From contig NC_092032.1 of NCBI RefSeq assembly GCF_042242105.1, positions 22,328,345 to 22,392,344 of the forward strand: a DNA stretch of 64,000 nucleotides. Reading direction: 5' to 3'. This stretch comes from Pempheris klunzingeri (Eukaryota; Chordata; Actinopteri; Acropomatiformes; Pempheridae). The position numbers were made by a program, and so were the translations under genes. Positions 1 to 20,174 of this stretch are shown here, piece after piece. The stretch's first letter is position 1. Each line of letters opens with the position of its first letter. A model generated the notes under the pieces. It was not told where the DNA came from. It ran no database searches and saw only the letters and a list, made by a program, of their open reading frames with translations.

Positions 1-1206
1 ACACAGTAACACACGCAGTAACACACACAGTAACACACACAGTAACACACACACAGTAACACACACAGTAACACACACATAGTAACACACACACAGTAAC
101 ACACACACAGTAACACACACAGTAACACACACAGTAACACACACATAGTAACACACACAGTAACACACACACAGTAACACACACAGTAACACACACAGTA
201 ACACACACATAGTAACACACATAGTAACACACACATAGTAACACACACAGTAACACACACAGTAACACACACAGTAACACACACATAGTAACACACACAT
301 AGTAACACACACAGTAACACACACACACACACAGTAACACACACACACACACAGTAACACACACAGTAACACACTCAGTAACACACACACAGTAACACGC
401 ACATAGTAACACACACAGTAACACACACACAGTAACACACACAGTAACACACACACAGTAACACACACACAGTAACACACACAGTAACACACACATAGTA
501 ACACACACACAGTAACACACACACAGTAACACACACACAGTAACACACACAGTAACACACACAGTAACACACACATAGTAACACACACAGTAACACACAC
601 ACAGTAACACACACAGTAACACACACATAGTAACACACATAGTAACACACACATAGTAACACACACAGTAACACACACAGTAACACACACAGTAACACAC
701 ACATAGTAACACACACATAGTAACACACACAGTAACACACACACACACACACACAGTAACACACACAGTAACACACTCAGTAACACACACATAGTAACAC
801 ACACACAGTAACACACACACAGTAACACACACACAGTAACACACACAGTAACACACACACAGTAACACACACACAGTAACACACACATTAACACACACAC
901 AGTAACACACACAGTAACACACACACAGTAACACACACATAGTAACACACACAGTAACACACACACAGTAACACACACAGTAACACACACACAGTAACAC
1001 ACACACAGTAACACACACACAGTAACACACACAGTAACACACACAGTAACACACACACAGTAACACACACATTAACACACACACAGTAACACACACACAG
1101 TAACACACACACAGTAACACACACATTAACACACACACAGTAACACACACAGTAACACACACACAGTAACACACACATTAACACACACACAGTAACACAC
1201 ACACAG
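1..1206. repeat. CA-rich minisatellite (acacacacagtaac-type)
   Basis: The whole stretch is a tandem array of 10-14 bp units made of a short CA run followed by 'gtaac', with variants carrying 'catagtaac' or 'cattaac'. A block near 165-380 recurs near 585-780, so longer segments have also been duplicated. It lies upstream of the first visible zbtb14 exon and is probably intronic. The 'cagtaacac' unit resembles the 'caggtaacac' unit of the next zbtb14 intron. No coding potential. Confidence 0.95.
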
Positions 1207-1246
1207 TCAGTGTGTATTGTTGGTGTTTAATATTGTTGTACCCTGT

Positions 1247-1699
1247 GTGTGTCTCTCTCTCTCTGCCTGTCTCTCTCTCTCTCTCTGCCTGTCTCTCTCT
1301 CTGTCTCTCTGCCTGTCTCTGTCTCTCTCTGCCTGTCTCTCTCTCTCTCTCTCTGCCTGTCTCTCTCTCTCTCTGCCTGTCTCTCTCTCTGTCTCTCTGC
1401 CTGTCTCTCTCTCTCTCTCTCTCTCTGCCTGTCTCTCTCTCTCTCTCTCTGCCTGTCTCTCTCTCTGTCTCTCTGCCTGTCTCTCTCTCTCTCTCTCTCT
1501 GCCTTTCTCTCTCTCTGTCTCTCTGCCTGTCTCTCTCTCTCTCTCTCTGCCTGTCTCTCTCTCTGTCTCTCTGCCTGTCTCTCTCTCTCTCTCTCTCTGC
1601 CTGTCTCTCTCTCTCTCTCTCTCTGCCTGTCTCTCTCTCTCTGTCTCTCTCTCTGCCTGTCTCTCTCTCTGCCTGTCTCTCTCTCTGCCTGTCTCTCTC
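1247..1699. repeat. CT-rich microsatellite / polypyrimidine tract before a splice acceptor
   Basis: Runs of CT are interrupted by 'gcctgt' every 12-24 bp. The tract ends directly at the AG (1700-1701) of the first visible zbtb14 exon, so an expanded polypyrimidine tract serves as the acceptor region. The long open frames across it consist only of Leu, Ser, Cys and Pro repeats and are not genes. Confidence 0.93.
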
Positions 1700-1701
1700 A
1701 G

Positions 1702-7804
<6,103 letters not shown>

Positions 7805-8160
7805 CGTCCGGACACCATCAGTATTTCCACTTTATCTTTATAGAGTTTTTATTTCCAGCAGACTCTTAATGGGGTTTTGTGTTTGTAGAAGTTGTCTTTT
7901 CCTTCTCTGAATCAGTGCTGAACTGACTTTAACATGAACTGATGACCTCAGCGATCATGTGACAAACGCGTTAAACATGGACGCCCGTCTGTGTGACCTC
8001 TCTCTCCTCTGGCTTCGTGTATAATTTGTAATTATGTCACTTTGTAAATGTACAGATGTGTTTTTTCATTCTGAACCAAACTGTACAGAAGACGATTGAT
8101 TGATTGATCCCCTGAAGCTACTGGCTTGTGTTGTAAATAAAAGTGTTGCTCTGTTCAGTT
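7805..8160 (+). other. zbtb14: zbtb14 3' UTR with poly(A) signal
   Basis: Unique sequence follows the stop codon. A canonical AATAAA is at 8136-8141, with GT-rich sequence just after it. The poly(A) signal of the opposing arhgap28-like gene lies at 8207-8212, so the two transcripts end tail to tail within tens of bases. Confidence 0.8.
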
Positions 8161-8206
8161 TCATGAGCAGAGCTGCTGTGTTTCAAACACGTCTACTGTA
8201 TGTCAC

Positions 8207-8212
8207 TTTATT
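8207..8212 (-). terminator. Poly(A) signal of the arhgap28-like gene
   Basis: The plus strand reads tttatt, which is AATAAA on the minus strand. It lies 212 bp past the minus-strand stop codon at 8424-8426 and implies a short 3' UTR ending near 8190. Predicted from sequence only. Confidence 0.65.
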
Positions 8213-8423
8213 GATCACCTGCTGAACTACAGGAGTGGACACAGACAAACAGCTCCACAGTTCACATCAACATTTTATCAAGGTTTGATCTTAACACAGG
8301 ACGGATCCAGTTTAAACCACCACGGACCACAAAAGTGGTTCTGACTCAGTCTCGTGTTCCATAAACGTGTTGGCTGGATGCTGATCAGCTGTGACGTCAG
8401 CGATGTCTCCAGGGAGGAGCCTT

Positions 8424-11400
8424 TCAGGGTTTGATCAGCCAATCACAGTGAGGATTCACTCTGTAAACGTCCAGTAGCACGCAGTCCGGGTGGAGACGGC
8501 GCTCAGCTGAGAGAGAGACAAAAGGCGAGAGAGACATTCACATGATGCTTGTGGTGTTCACATGTTATTCACATGATCTACATGTTACATGATGTTCACA
8601 TAATGTTTACATGATGTTCACATGATGTAACATGTTTACATGATGTAACATGATGTTCACATGATTACATGATGTTCACATGATGTTTACATGATGTTCA
8701 CAAGATTACATGATGTTCACATGTTTACATGATGTTCACATGATATTTACATGATGTTCACATGATTACATGATGTTCACATGATTACATGATGTTCACA
8801 TGATGTTCACATGATGTTCACATGTTTACATGATGTTCACATGTTTACATGATGTTCACATGATGTTTACATGATGTTCACATGATTACATGATGTTCAC
8901 ATGATGTTTACATGATGTTCACATGATTACATGATCACATGTTTACATGATGTTCACATGATGTTTACATGATGTTCACATGATTACATGATGTTCACAT
9001 GATTACATGATGTTCACATGTTTACATGATGTTCACATGATGTTCACATGATGTTCACATGATGTTTACATGATGTTCACATGATTACATGATGTTCACA
9101 TGTTTACATGATGTTCACATGATGTTCACATGTTTACATGATGTTCACATGATGTTCACATGATGTTCACATGATGTTTACATGATGTTCACATGATGTT
9201 TACATGATGTAACATGATGTTTACATGATGTTCACATGATGTTTACATGATCACATGATTACATGATGTTCACATGTTTACATGATGTTCACATGATGTT
9301 TACATGATGTTCACATGATTACATGATGTTCACATGTTCACATGATGTTCACATGATGTTTACATGATGTTCACATGATTACATGATGTTCACATGTTTA
9401 CATGATGTTCACATGATGTTCACATGTTTACATGATGTTCACATGTTTACATGATGTTCACATGATGTTCACATGATGTTTACATGATGTAACATGATGT
9501 TTACATGATGTTCACATGATGTTTACATGATGTTCACATGATTACATGATGTTCACATGTTTACATGATGTTCACATGATGTTTACATGATGTTCACATG
9601 ATTACATGATGTTCACATGTTCACATGATGTTCACATGATGTTTACATGATGTTCACATGATTACATGATGTTCACATGTTTACATGATGTTCACATGAT
9701 GTTCACGTTTACATGATGTTCACATGTTTACATGATGTTCACATGATGTTCACATGATGTTTACATGATGTTCACATGATGTTTACATGATGTTCACATG
9801 ATTACATGATGTTCACATGTTCACATGATGTTCACATGATGTTTACATGATGTTCACATGATTACATGATGTTCACATGTTTACATGATGTTCACATGAT
9901 GTTCACGTTTACATGATGTTCACATGTTTACATGATGTTCACATGATGTTCACATGATGTTTACATGATGTTCACATGATGTTCACATGATTACATGATG
10001 TTCGCATGATGTTTACATGATGTTTACATGATGTTCACATGATTACATGATGTTCACATGTTTACATGATGTTCGCATGATTACATGATGTTCACATGAT
10101 GTTCACATGATGTTCACATGATGTTTACATGATGTTCACATAATGTTCACATGATGTTCACATGATTACATGATGTTCACATGTTTACATGATGTTCACA
10201 TGATGTTTACATGATGTTCACATGTTTACATGATGTTCACATGTTTACATGATGTTCACATGATGTTCACATGATGTTTACATGTTTACATGATGTTTAC
10301 ATGATGTTCACATGATGTTTACATGATGTAACATGATGTTCACATGATTACATGATGTTTACATGATGTTCACATGATTACATGATGTTCACATGACGTT
10401 TACATGTTTACATGACGTGCACATGATATGATCCATCGGACTGATCCATCGGACTGATCCATCGGACTGATCCATCGGCCTCATCGACTGCTGGACTCTT
10501 TGTTAGATTGTTTGTTCGCTTACACTTCTTGTTTATTTCAGTGAACTTTGTAAAGCACTGTGAGACACTCTGTTGTGACATTGGGCTATACAAAGAAATT
10601 GAATTGAATTGACTTGAATTTACATGATGTTCACATGACATTCAGATGATGTTCACATGATATTTACATATTTACATGATGTTCACATGACGTTCAGATG
10701 ATGTTCACATGATATTTACATATTTACATGATGTTCACATGATCACATGATGTTTACATGATGTTTACAGGTTTACATGACGTTTACATGTTTACATGAC
10801 GTGCATGTGATATTTACATGATGTTCACATGATGTTCACATATTTACATATTTACAAGATATTTACATGATGCTGCTCTGTAGGGATTCTTGAATCCTTC
10901 CTGTTGAATTCCTGAATCTTTGGTCTCTGAATGAAAGAGTTTGTTCTGAGCTGCTCTTTATGGAAACAGTCTGAGAGAACACTGTTATGAACTGGTGCTG
11001 TATAGATAAAGGTTGATTGATTGAGAACACTTATGAACTGGTGCTGTATAGATAAAGATCGATTGATTAGTTGATTGAGAACACTTATGAACTGGTGCTG
11101 TATAGATAAAGATTGATTGATTGAGAACACTTATGAACTGGTGCTGTATAGATAAAGATCGATTGATTAGTTGATTGAGAACACTTATGAACTGGTGCTG
11201 TATAGATAAAGATTGATTGATTGATCTTTACATGATGTCCACATGACGTTTCCATGATGTTCAGTGTTCACATGTTTACATGGTGTTTACATTGTGATAA
11301 CATGATGTTTACATTGTGTTAACATGTCTATATGATGTTCACATGCTGTTTACATAAAGATAACATGATGTTTACATTGTGTTAACCTGTCTATATGATG

Positions 11401-14400
11401 TTCACATGCTGTTTACATAAAGATAACATGATGTTTACTCTCTTAAATGAGATAATGCTTTTATGAACTGGCGCTAGATAGATTGATTGATTGTGTTTAC
11501 ATGATGTTCACATGATATTTACACAATATTTACATGTTCACATGGTGTTTATATGAAATTACACATTTACATGTTGTTCACATGGTGTTTATATGATATT
11601 ACACATCTACATGTTGTTCACATGGTGTTTATATGATATTACATATTTACATGTTGTTCACATAGTCCACATGAAGTTTACATGATGTGAATTTCCCCCT
11701 ATGGGGGATCGATAAAGTCTATTTAATTTACATGGTTTTTACATGATGTTCACCTGATGTTCATATGATGTTAACACGATATTTACATGCTGTTTACATG
11801 ATCACATGATATTGGCATGATGTTTACATGATATTCACGTTTACATCATGTTCATATGATGTTAACATGGTGTTCACATGATGTTTCCATGGTGTTCAAA
11901 TTATGTTTCCATGGTGTTCACATGATGTTTCCATGATTCACCTCCTCTTTACATGGAGTTCACAAGATGCTAGCATGTTGCTAACATAATGTTTACATGT
12001 TTACTTGATGTTTATGTGTTTATGTGATGTTCATATGTTGTTTAGGTGGTGTTCAAATTTTACATCATGTTCATATAATATATGAATGTAAATGGTGTTC
12101 ATATGTTCACATGATGTTCACATAATGTTTGAACAGTTAACCCTCAGGCATCAGTTTAATTTACTACCCTCTGAAGTCATTAAGGACAAAAATGTCCACT
12201 TCCAAAAAACGGCTTTAAAAACTTTACAGATTAATATTTTTTCTGCATAAATCTCTTAAACAACTTCAGCCCTGCTCAAAACTACCAAACATTCAATCAT
12301 TTTCAGGATTATAACCCTTCAAATGCCAGTTTGATTACTTGATGTCACTGTTGTTTTTCATGAAAAAAAACACAAAAATGAGTTATTTTCCATAAAATAA
12401 ATGTTGGGGAGCGGGGGCATTTGTTTAATCAGTCTTATGATAATCACACTTATGAACTGGTGCTGTATAGATAAAGATCGATTGATTGGTTGATTGAGAA
12501 CACTTATGAACTGGTGCTGGATAGATAAAGGTTGATTGGTTGATTGGTTGATTGATTGATTTGACTGATTTAATCAGTCTTGGATATGTCAAAGATCAGC
12601 CAAAATATTGACTTTGATGCATTATTAGTTTTTGTGTAGCACCAGATTTAAAATGTACTACCCTCTTAAGTCCCTTTAAAACCACAAAAATCAGCCATTT
12701 CCACATTATAGGCCAGTTTTTGTGCTTGTGTTATTGAGCTTAGTACACTATTTTAAGAATGTGTGTGTGTGAGTGTGTGTTTGCTGTTTCATGTGTCTTT
12801 GAAGTCGACAGATTCAAGTCAATAAAAACATGGGCGTTCTCTTACTGCACTTCAAACAGGTGAAAAACTACGGTCAGTGAGGTCATGCTCCTGGTTGGAG
12901 TCAAACTGTTTGCAGCTTGGCTGTCTGGTCATTTCATTCCTGTGACAACCAAGGAGCAAGATGAAGAGGCGCTTGTCTGCATCTCTGTGGAACCTCCACA
13001 TGCGAGCGTGCATGCAGGCACACACACACACACACACACATACTAAAAGTTCAAATGTTTGTTTACATCACTTGTAGATCCATCTTCTGATTTTCTGTAA
13101 CATACGAATTCAGAACATCTGTTTTGAATGTTCAATTTGATTTTTAATGTTGATCGTTGTTCACAGAATTGTGGAAGTATGTAAAATAAATATGTATTGA
13201 TAAATCTGATGATGATTTAAAAATTATTTTAGTGGAAAAGTGGAAATAATATTACTGCAGTAATTTTACAGATGTTTTATCACCAAGAAATGAAAAGCAT
13301 TTTATACACAGGCCTATAACGTGGAAATGGCTGATTTTTGTGGTGAACAGTAAAAATGACAAATTTGACAGTTTTTCTCAAAAATGAAACCCTAATATTA
13401 CAGAATGCAGGATTATATTTTGTAATTTCTGTACAATTAAAAAATGTGGTTTTAATGGGACTCAATGGGACATTTTTGTCCTCCAATGACTTCAGAGGGT
13501 AGTACATTTTAAATCTGGTGCTACACAAAAACTAATAATGCATCAAAGTCAATATTTTGGCTGATCTTTGACATATCCAAGACTGATTAAAAAAATGCCC
13601 CGGAAAATAACTAATTTTTGTGTTTTTTTTCATGAAAAACAACAGTGACATCAAGTAATCAAACTGGCATTTGAAGGGTTATAATCCTGAAAATGATTGA
13701 ATGTTTGGTAGTTTTGAGCAGGGCTGAAGTTGTTTAAGAGATTTATGCAGAAAAAATATTAATCTGTAAAGTTTTTAGAGCCGTTTTTTGGAAGTGGACA
13801 TTTTTGTCCTTAATGACTTCAGAGGGGTCTATTAGAAAAATTAAAATTTGAATTCCAAAATTTGTCAAGAGAGACTTTCTTACAAAAAATTGTGCCATAT
13901 GCACTAACACAGCCAAAATGATGGCCAGATGAAAATGTCCATAATGATGCATGAGGGTTAACAAACAAAATGATTCAACTTCCATTGCAAATGAATTCAG
14001 CTGAGTGCAATGAACAACTCAACACCACAATATTCCAGGTGGTTTCTTCAACTTCAGCATAAAATGGCACTTTTCACTGCCGTCTCAAAATGATTCAACC
14101 CCCTGAATAGAATCCCTCATGTGCATTCATTTGTTAATCAGGTGTCACCTGATGCTACCGATCAAAAAGCCCAGAACAGCAGAGAGCTGGAGGCTGTTGT
14201 CTGTGTGACTCGTTAAAAGTGGCAGATTGTGTTGAATGTGGAGAAACCTTGTGTAATATTAGTTATGCTGAGTTATATTACTTGTTCTTGACTGAGTTGT
14301 TCTTTGAACTCGGCTAAAAGTTTGTAAAATTTGCCAAAACACGTCATTTGCAATGAGGGTTGAATAATTTTCAGTGCAACTGTACGATGATCACATGTTA

Positions 14401-17400
14401 ACGTGATGTTATAATCAGACTCACTGATGTTTCCTCCAACTTCATACAACTGCTGAACAGGACGACTGGTCGAGAGACATCCACACAGACAGAGAGAGAG
14501 AGAGCAAGGACAACCAGAGATTAGATTAAAGATCCGTAACAGAGTGTGTGTGTGTCACTGTTCATGTGTGTGTGTGTTACCTGTTTTCACACTCAAAGCG
14601 GGCCGTGACGTCTCTGGCTCTCGTCTGTCCGTCAAGTTGTATCGCCATGGAAACCTTGGTGTTCAGGGGGGCGTAAACTCTGATCACACCTTCACACAGC
14701 TCTGTGATCTACACAGAGGACAGACAGGTGATGGTCAGGTGACTGAGGTTAGCAATCAAAGGAGAATAGGAGGCTTAGAGAGCGGGGGCTGCTGGGTAAT
14801 GTAGGCCAGGGAGTGTCCCCCTCCACCGAAATGTACTGCTGACTGTTAGATAGACCTGGTCACACCTGGTCTCTGTTTCACCTGGTTCCTGTCATCCTTC
14901 CTCCTCAGCAGTCGTCTCCTCGTCTTGTTCAGACCAAGCTGCTTCTGATTGGACGCCTGGTTCATCCGTCTCAGCTGAGCCAACAGGAAGCTGGGGACCT
15001 ACCACACAAAACATGTGATGTCACATACAGACCAGTGAGGTCACCGGTGCAGAGACACAGAGTCGACTCACCGTCCACAGTAGGTCCTGGTGTGTGATCA
15101 TCAGCCGGACCAGGTGAGCTCCGCCCACCGCTTCCTCCATCTCCTCCCGTTGCTTGGCAACAGAGCGCTTGTTGCCATGGTGAGGGCAGATGAACAGGTT
15201 GGGTGCCATCACCATGGAAACATTCCACAGAGACATCCGGTTCTCGTCCCGATGAGAGACCACCTTACGCAGAAAGACCAGCAGGGCCTGTTACCACGGA
15301 GACAGATCACAGTTTATCTGTTACCACAAAAACCACCACCATCAAAACAAAACAAAAGTCGAATATGATAGAAATTCAAGGTGGAGAGAGGAGACAGAAA
15401 CATTTAAGGTGGAACAAGAAGAAGAAAGGCATCAGGACTAGTGACAGAACTAGGGTCAAAACTAGGGACAGAACTAGGGACAAGACTGGGGTCAGGACTA
15501 GGGTCAGGAATAGGGACAGAACTAGGGACAAGACTGGGGTCAGGACTAGGGTCAGGAATAGGGACAGAACTAGGGACAAGACTGGGGTCAGGACTAGGGT
15601 CAGGAATAGGGAAAGAACTAGAGACAAGACTGGGGTCAGGACTAGGGTCAGGAATAGGGACAGAACTAGAGATAGGACTAAAGTCATGGCTAGGTCAGGA
15701 CCAGGGACAGGACTAGGGACAGGACTAAGGTCAGGACTAGGGACAGAACTGAGGACTGGACTAGGGTCAGGACTAGGGACAGGACTATGGTCAGAACTAG
15801 GAATGGGAGAAGAGTTAGAACTAGGTCAGAACTAGGGACAGAACTAGAGTTTGGGCTAGGGACAAGACTATTGACAGGACTATGGTCATAACTAGGAATG
15901 GGAGTAGAGTTAGGGACAGGGACAGAACTCGGCTTAGGACAAAAGTCAGGACTAGGGTCAGGGCTAGGGACAGGACTAGGGTCAGGACTAGGGACAGAAC
16001 TGGGGACTGGATTGACTGCAGTTCCTGCTACGGTAAGCCTCATTTCCGGCTATCGGAGTGTAGTGTCTGATATGTGCCTGTAGTGAGTATAACTATGTAT
16101 GTGGTGTTTGGTATGTGCCTTTAGGGCATATGATGTAGTATTGGCCATTGTTTCTATGTTTCTGATCTGTGATCGATTATCTGGAGACAGACCGACTGGG
16201 AACTGATTGACCTAGGCAGGGGAGATCTGACCTTTGCTCCCCCTCACTAGATACTGGGGGATGGTGTCCTTCTAATATATCCTTTTACCCATAAAACAAA
16301 GAACAAAACTGTTATATGGATGAAAACCAGATGTTGGAATGGATGGTCAAAAGGGGATAAAGAAGTGACCAGAGAGGTGGCTCGAGGAAGACGGGGACAG
16401 AGACACTGCAGATTTGGTCGAGGGTTACGCTGTCTGTTCCTACAATTGGCTGAACGTCTTCCCAGGCTTCCATGGTGCCTGTTAGACAACTGACCTTTTT
16501 GCAATAAACCTATTTTATTCACTAAGTCGTTGTCAGCGGAAGTTTCCTTTCATTAACTGCACATCATCATCATCAGAGAAGATACGACAGGAGTTTCTGT
16601 GTACTGCGCTATCAACAGCGTCTCACATTCCTTATTCTGCACTGGATCTATTTTCACGCTTTACTGTCCTAACCACCAGCTGTACATTTAAATTTAAAAC
16701 CTGCACACATAGGTCTCATTTCCTTGTGGTGATTATCTCACTATTTCTGTAGCTTTATATCTAAATCACTAGCTAGCTTAAAAAGCTAAAACCTCTATAA
16801 TGGCTTCTCTCTCTCCCTCTCAGTCTCCTGCTCAGTGTGCCACATGTTTAGTTCTTCCTCGGCCTCCTTTACTGAAACTGGCACCTGTAATAAATGTAGT
16901 TTATTCACTGTACTGGAGGCTCAGTGAGTTGGAGACACGGTTCCGCACCATGGAGCATAAGTCTGTAGCTGTAGCTAGCCAGCCCCCAGTAGCCGGTGCG
17001 GGGCGACCTAGCTTAGCTCCTACTCCCCCGGCGGTTCCCACGCAGCTGGGAAACCAGGGCGGCTGGGTGACTGTCCGGAGGAAACATAGCCCAAAGGAGA
17101 AGCCCACGGTGCACCACCACCTTCAGGTCTCCAACCGATTCTCCCCACTCAGCGACACACCCGCTGAGAACCGGACTGTGGTCATTGGAAGCTCCATAGT
17201 CAGGAACGTGAAGCTAGCGGCACCAGCGAACATAGTGAAGTGCATCCCGGGGGCCAGAGCGGGCGACATAGAGTCAAATTTAAAGCTGCTGGAGAAGGCT
17301 AAACGTAGATTTGGTAAGATTGTAATTCACGTCGGCGTTAATGACACCAGATTACGCCAATCGGAGGTCACCAAAATTAATGTGGACTCTGGTCCCCCCC

Positions 17401-20134
17401 CAATCTGACCAGTGATGACATGTACAGCCGCATGTCATCATTTAACCGCTGGCTGTCGAGGTGGTGCCCAGCTAACAATTTGGGCTTCGTAGACAATTGG
17501 CAGTCTTTCTGGGGAAAACCTGGTCTCATTAGAAGAGACGGCATCCATCCCACTTTGGACGGAGCTGCGCTCTTATCTAGAAATATGGAGAAGTTTATTA
17601 GTCCTAAAACCTGACAATCCAGAGTCGAGACCAGGAGGCAGAGCTGCAGTCTTACACACTTCTCTGCTCCTCCATTAGAACAGTCACCCACCCAACATCC
17701 TATAGAGACTGTGTCTGTCCCCCGACCACTCAGACCATTTAGATCTATTAAGTCCAACAGGAGAGGAGTTCAGCATCAACATTTAATCAGAGTTAATACC
17801 ACTGGCACTATGAAACAGGACAGGAGAGTGAAATGTGGACTTTTAAACATCAGATCTCTGCCATCCAAAGCTGTTTTAGTAAATGATCTGATATCTGACC
17901 ATCATATTGATTTATTGTGTCTGACTGAAACCTGGCTACGTCCTGAGGAGTATGTTAGCCTTAATGAGGCCACTCCTCCCAGTCATACTAATACTCACAT
18001 TCCCAGAGATTCTGGACGAGGAGGCGGAGTTGTAGCAATCTTTAACTCTAGTTTAACAGTCCAACCTAGACCCAAACTCAATTATAACTCCTTTGAAAGT
18101 CTTACTCTTTGTTCTCTAAAACCAGTGTTGGTTGTCACAGTGTACCGCCCTCCTGGTCCAGACTCTGAATTCTTAACTGAGTTCTCAGAGTTTCTATCAG
18201 ATTTAGTCCTCAGTGTGGACAAAGTGATTATAGTAGGTGACTTTAATATTCATGTGGATAATGATAATGATAGTCTCAGCACTGCTTTTGTCTCACTACT
18301 GGACTCAATTGGCTTCTCCCAGAGTGTAAATGAACCAACCCAATGTTTCAACCACACTCTTGACCTTGTTTTGGCTGATGGTGTTGAAACTGAACAGTTA
18401 ACAGTCTTCCCACATAACTCTATTTTATCAGACCATTACCTGATAACATTTGATTTCTTCCTACTGGACTATGCTCTATATGACAGAGAGGTCCTCACTA
18501 GATCCTTATCTGATAGTGCTGTTGCCAAATTTAAGGAGGTGATTCCTTCAGTATTTCAGCCAGTGTGTCCCTGTGCTGTGGATGACCCCCATGTTAATCT
18601 GAGCCCCTCCCAAATTGATTATCTGGTCAATAGTGCTGCAGGTTCACTGCGAATGGCACTAGACTCTATTGCCCCTCTAAAAAAGAAGAGAATTAAAGAA
18701 AAGAGACAAGCTCCCTGGTATAACTCCCAGACACGTGAGCTTAAGCAACACTCACGAAGGCTAGAAAGGACATGGCGGGCCACCAAAGTGGAAGAATCCT
18801 GTTTAATCTGGCAAGATAGTCTTAAAACCTATAGAAAGGCCCTCTGTAATGCCAGAGCCGCCTACTACTCCTCATTAATAGAAGAAAATAAAAGCAACCC
18901 TAGATTTCTTTTTAGCACAATAGCTAGGCTGACAAGGAGCCAGAACTCTATTGATCCTTGTGTTCCCTTGGAGCTCAGCAGTAACGACTTCATGAGCTTC
19001 TTTAATGATAAAATTCTAACTATTAGGGACAAAATTCAGCACCTCCTGCCCTCAACAGGGTCTGATTCAACAGGGTCTGATCCAACAGGGTCTGATTCAA
19101 CAGGGTCTGATTCAACAGGGTCTGATCCAACTTCAAACCTAGGAACCATAGAAACAGCTGTTACACCTGATGTGTACTGGACTGTTTTTCTCCTATTGAT
19201 CTTGCTGAATTGACCTCAATAATCTCCTCATCTAGATCGTCAACATGTCTCCTAGACCCCATTCCTACTGGACTCCTTAAAGAGGTCCTGCCCCTAATTA
19301 ACACGTCCTTACTGGATATGACAAATCAGTCTTTACTAACAGGCTATGTACCGCAGTCCTTTAAAGTAGCAGTAATTAAACCTCTCCTGAAAAAGCCTAC
19401 TCTTGATTCAGGTGTGTTAGCTAACTATAGACCTTCATCCAACCTTCCCTTTCTCTCCAAGATCCTGGAGAAAGAGAAAGAGTTTAAAATCCTTCTCCTC
19501 ACCTCCAAAGCTCTTAATGTTCAGGCTCCATCATCTCTTAAAGAGCTCATAGTACCGTACTACCCCACTAGAGCACTGTGCTCCCAGACTGCAGGCCTAC
19601 TGGTGGTTCCTAAAGTCCTCTAAAGTAGTGATGGAGCCAGAGCTTTCAGCTATCAGGCTCCTCTCCTGTGGAACCTCCTTCCAGTCTGGGTTCGGGGGGC
19701 AGACACCCTCTCTACATTTAAGAGTAGACTAAAAACCTTCCTTTTTGACAAAGCATATATTTAAGGGCTGGATCAGGCCTTAGACCAGCCCCTAGTTATG
19801 CTGTTATAGGCTTAGACTGCCGGGGGACTCCCATGATGCACTGGGCTCCTCTATTCTCTCTCCTCCTCTTCCTCTCCATCGTTATGTCTCATGTCAGTCA
19901 AATGTCTGCCTCTAACTTGCTATCTTCCCCGGAGCCTTTCTGTGCTTTCTCATCTCTCTGGTTCCTGTGGATCCTGGTCCTGGTCCTGGTCCTGCTGATG
20001 TGGTTCTCTGCTTCATGAATCACTGCTGCGGATCGTCGGCCATGTTTTTCAATAATATCATACTGCTAATCTGTTAGTCACATTCCTATTGTTAGTGCTA
20101 TAGTCACTGTTAGTACATTGGTTGCTGTTTGTGT

Positions 20135-20174
<40 letters not shown>

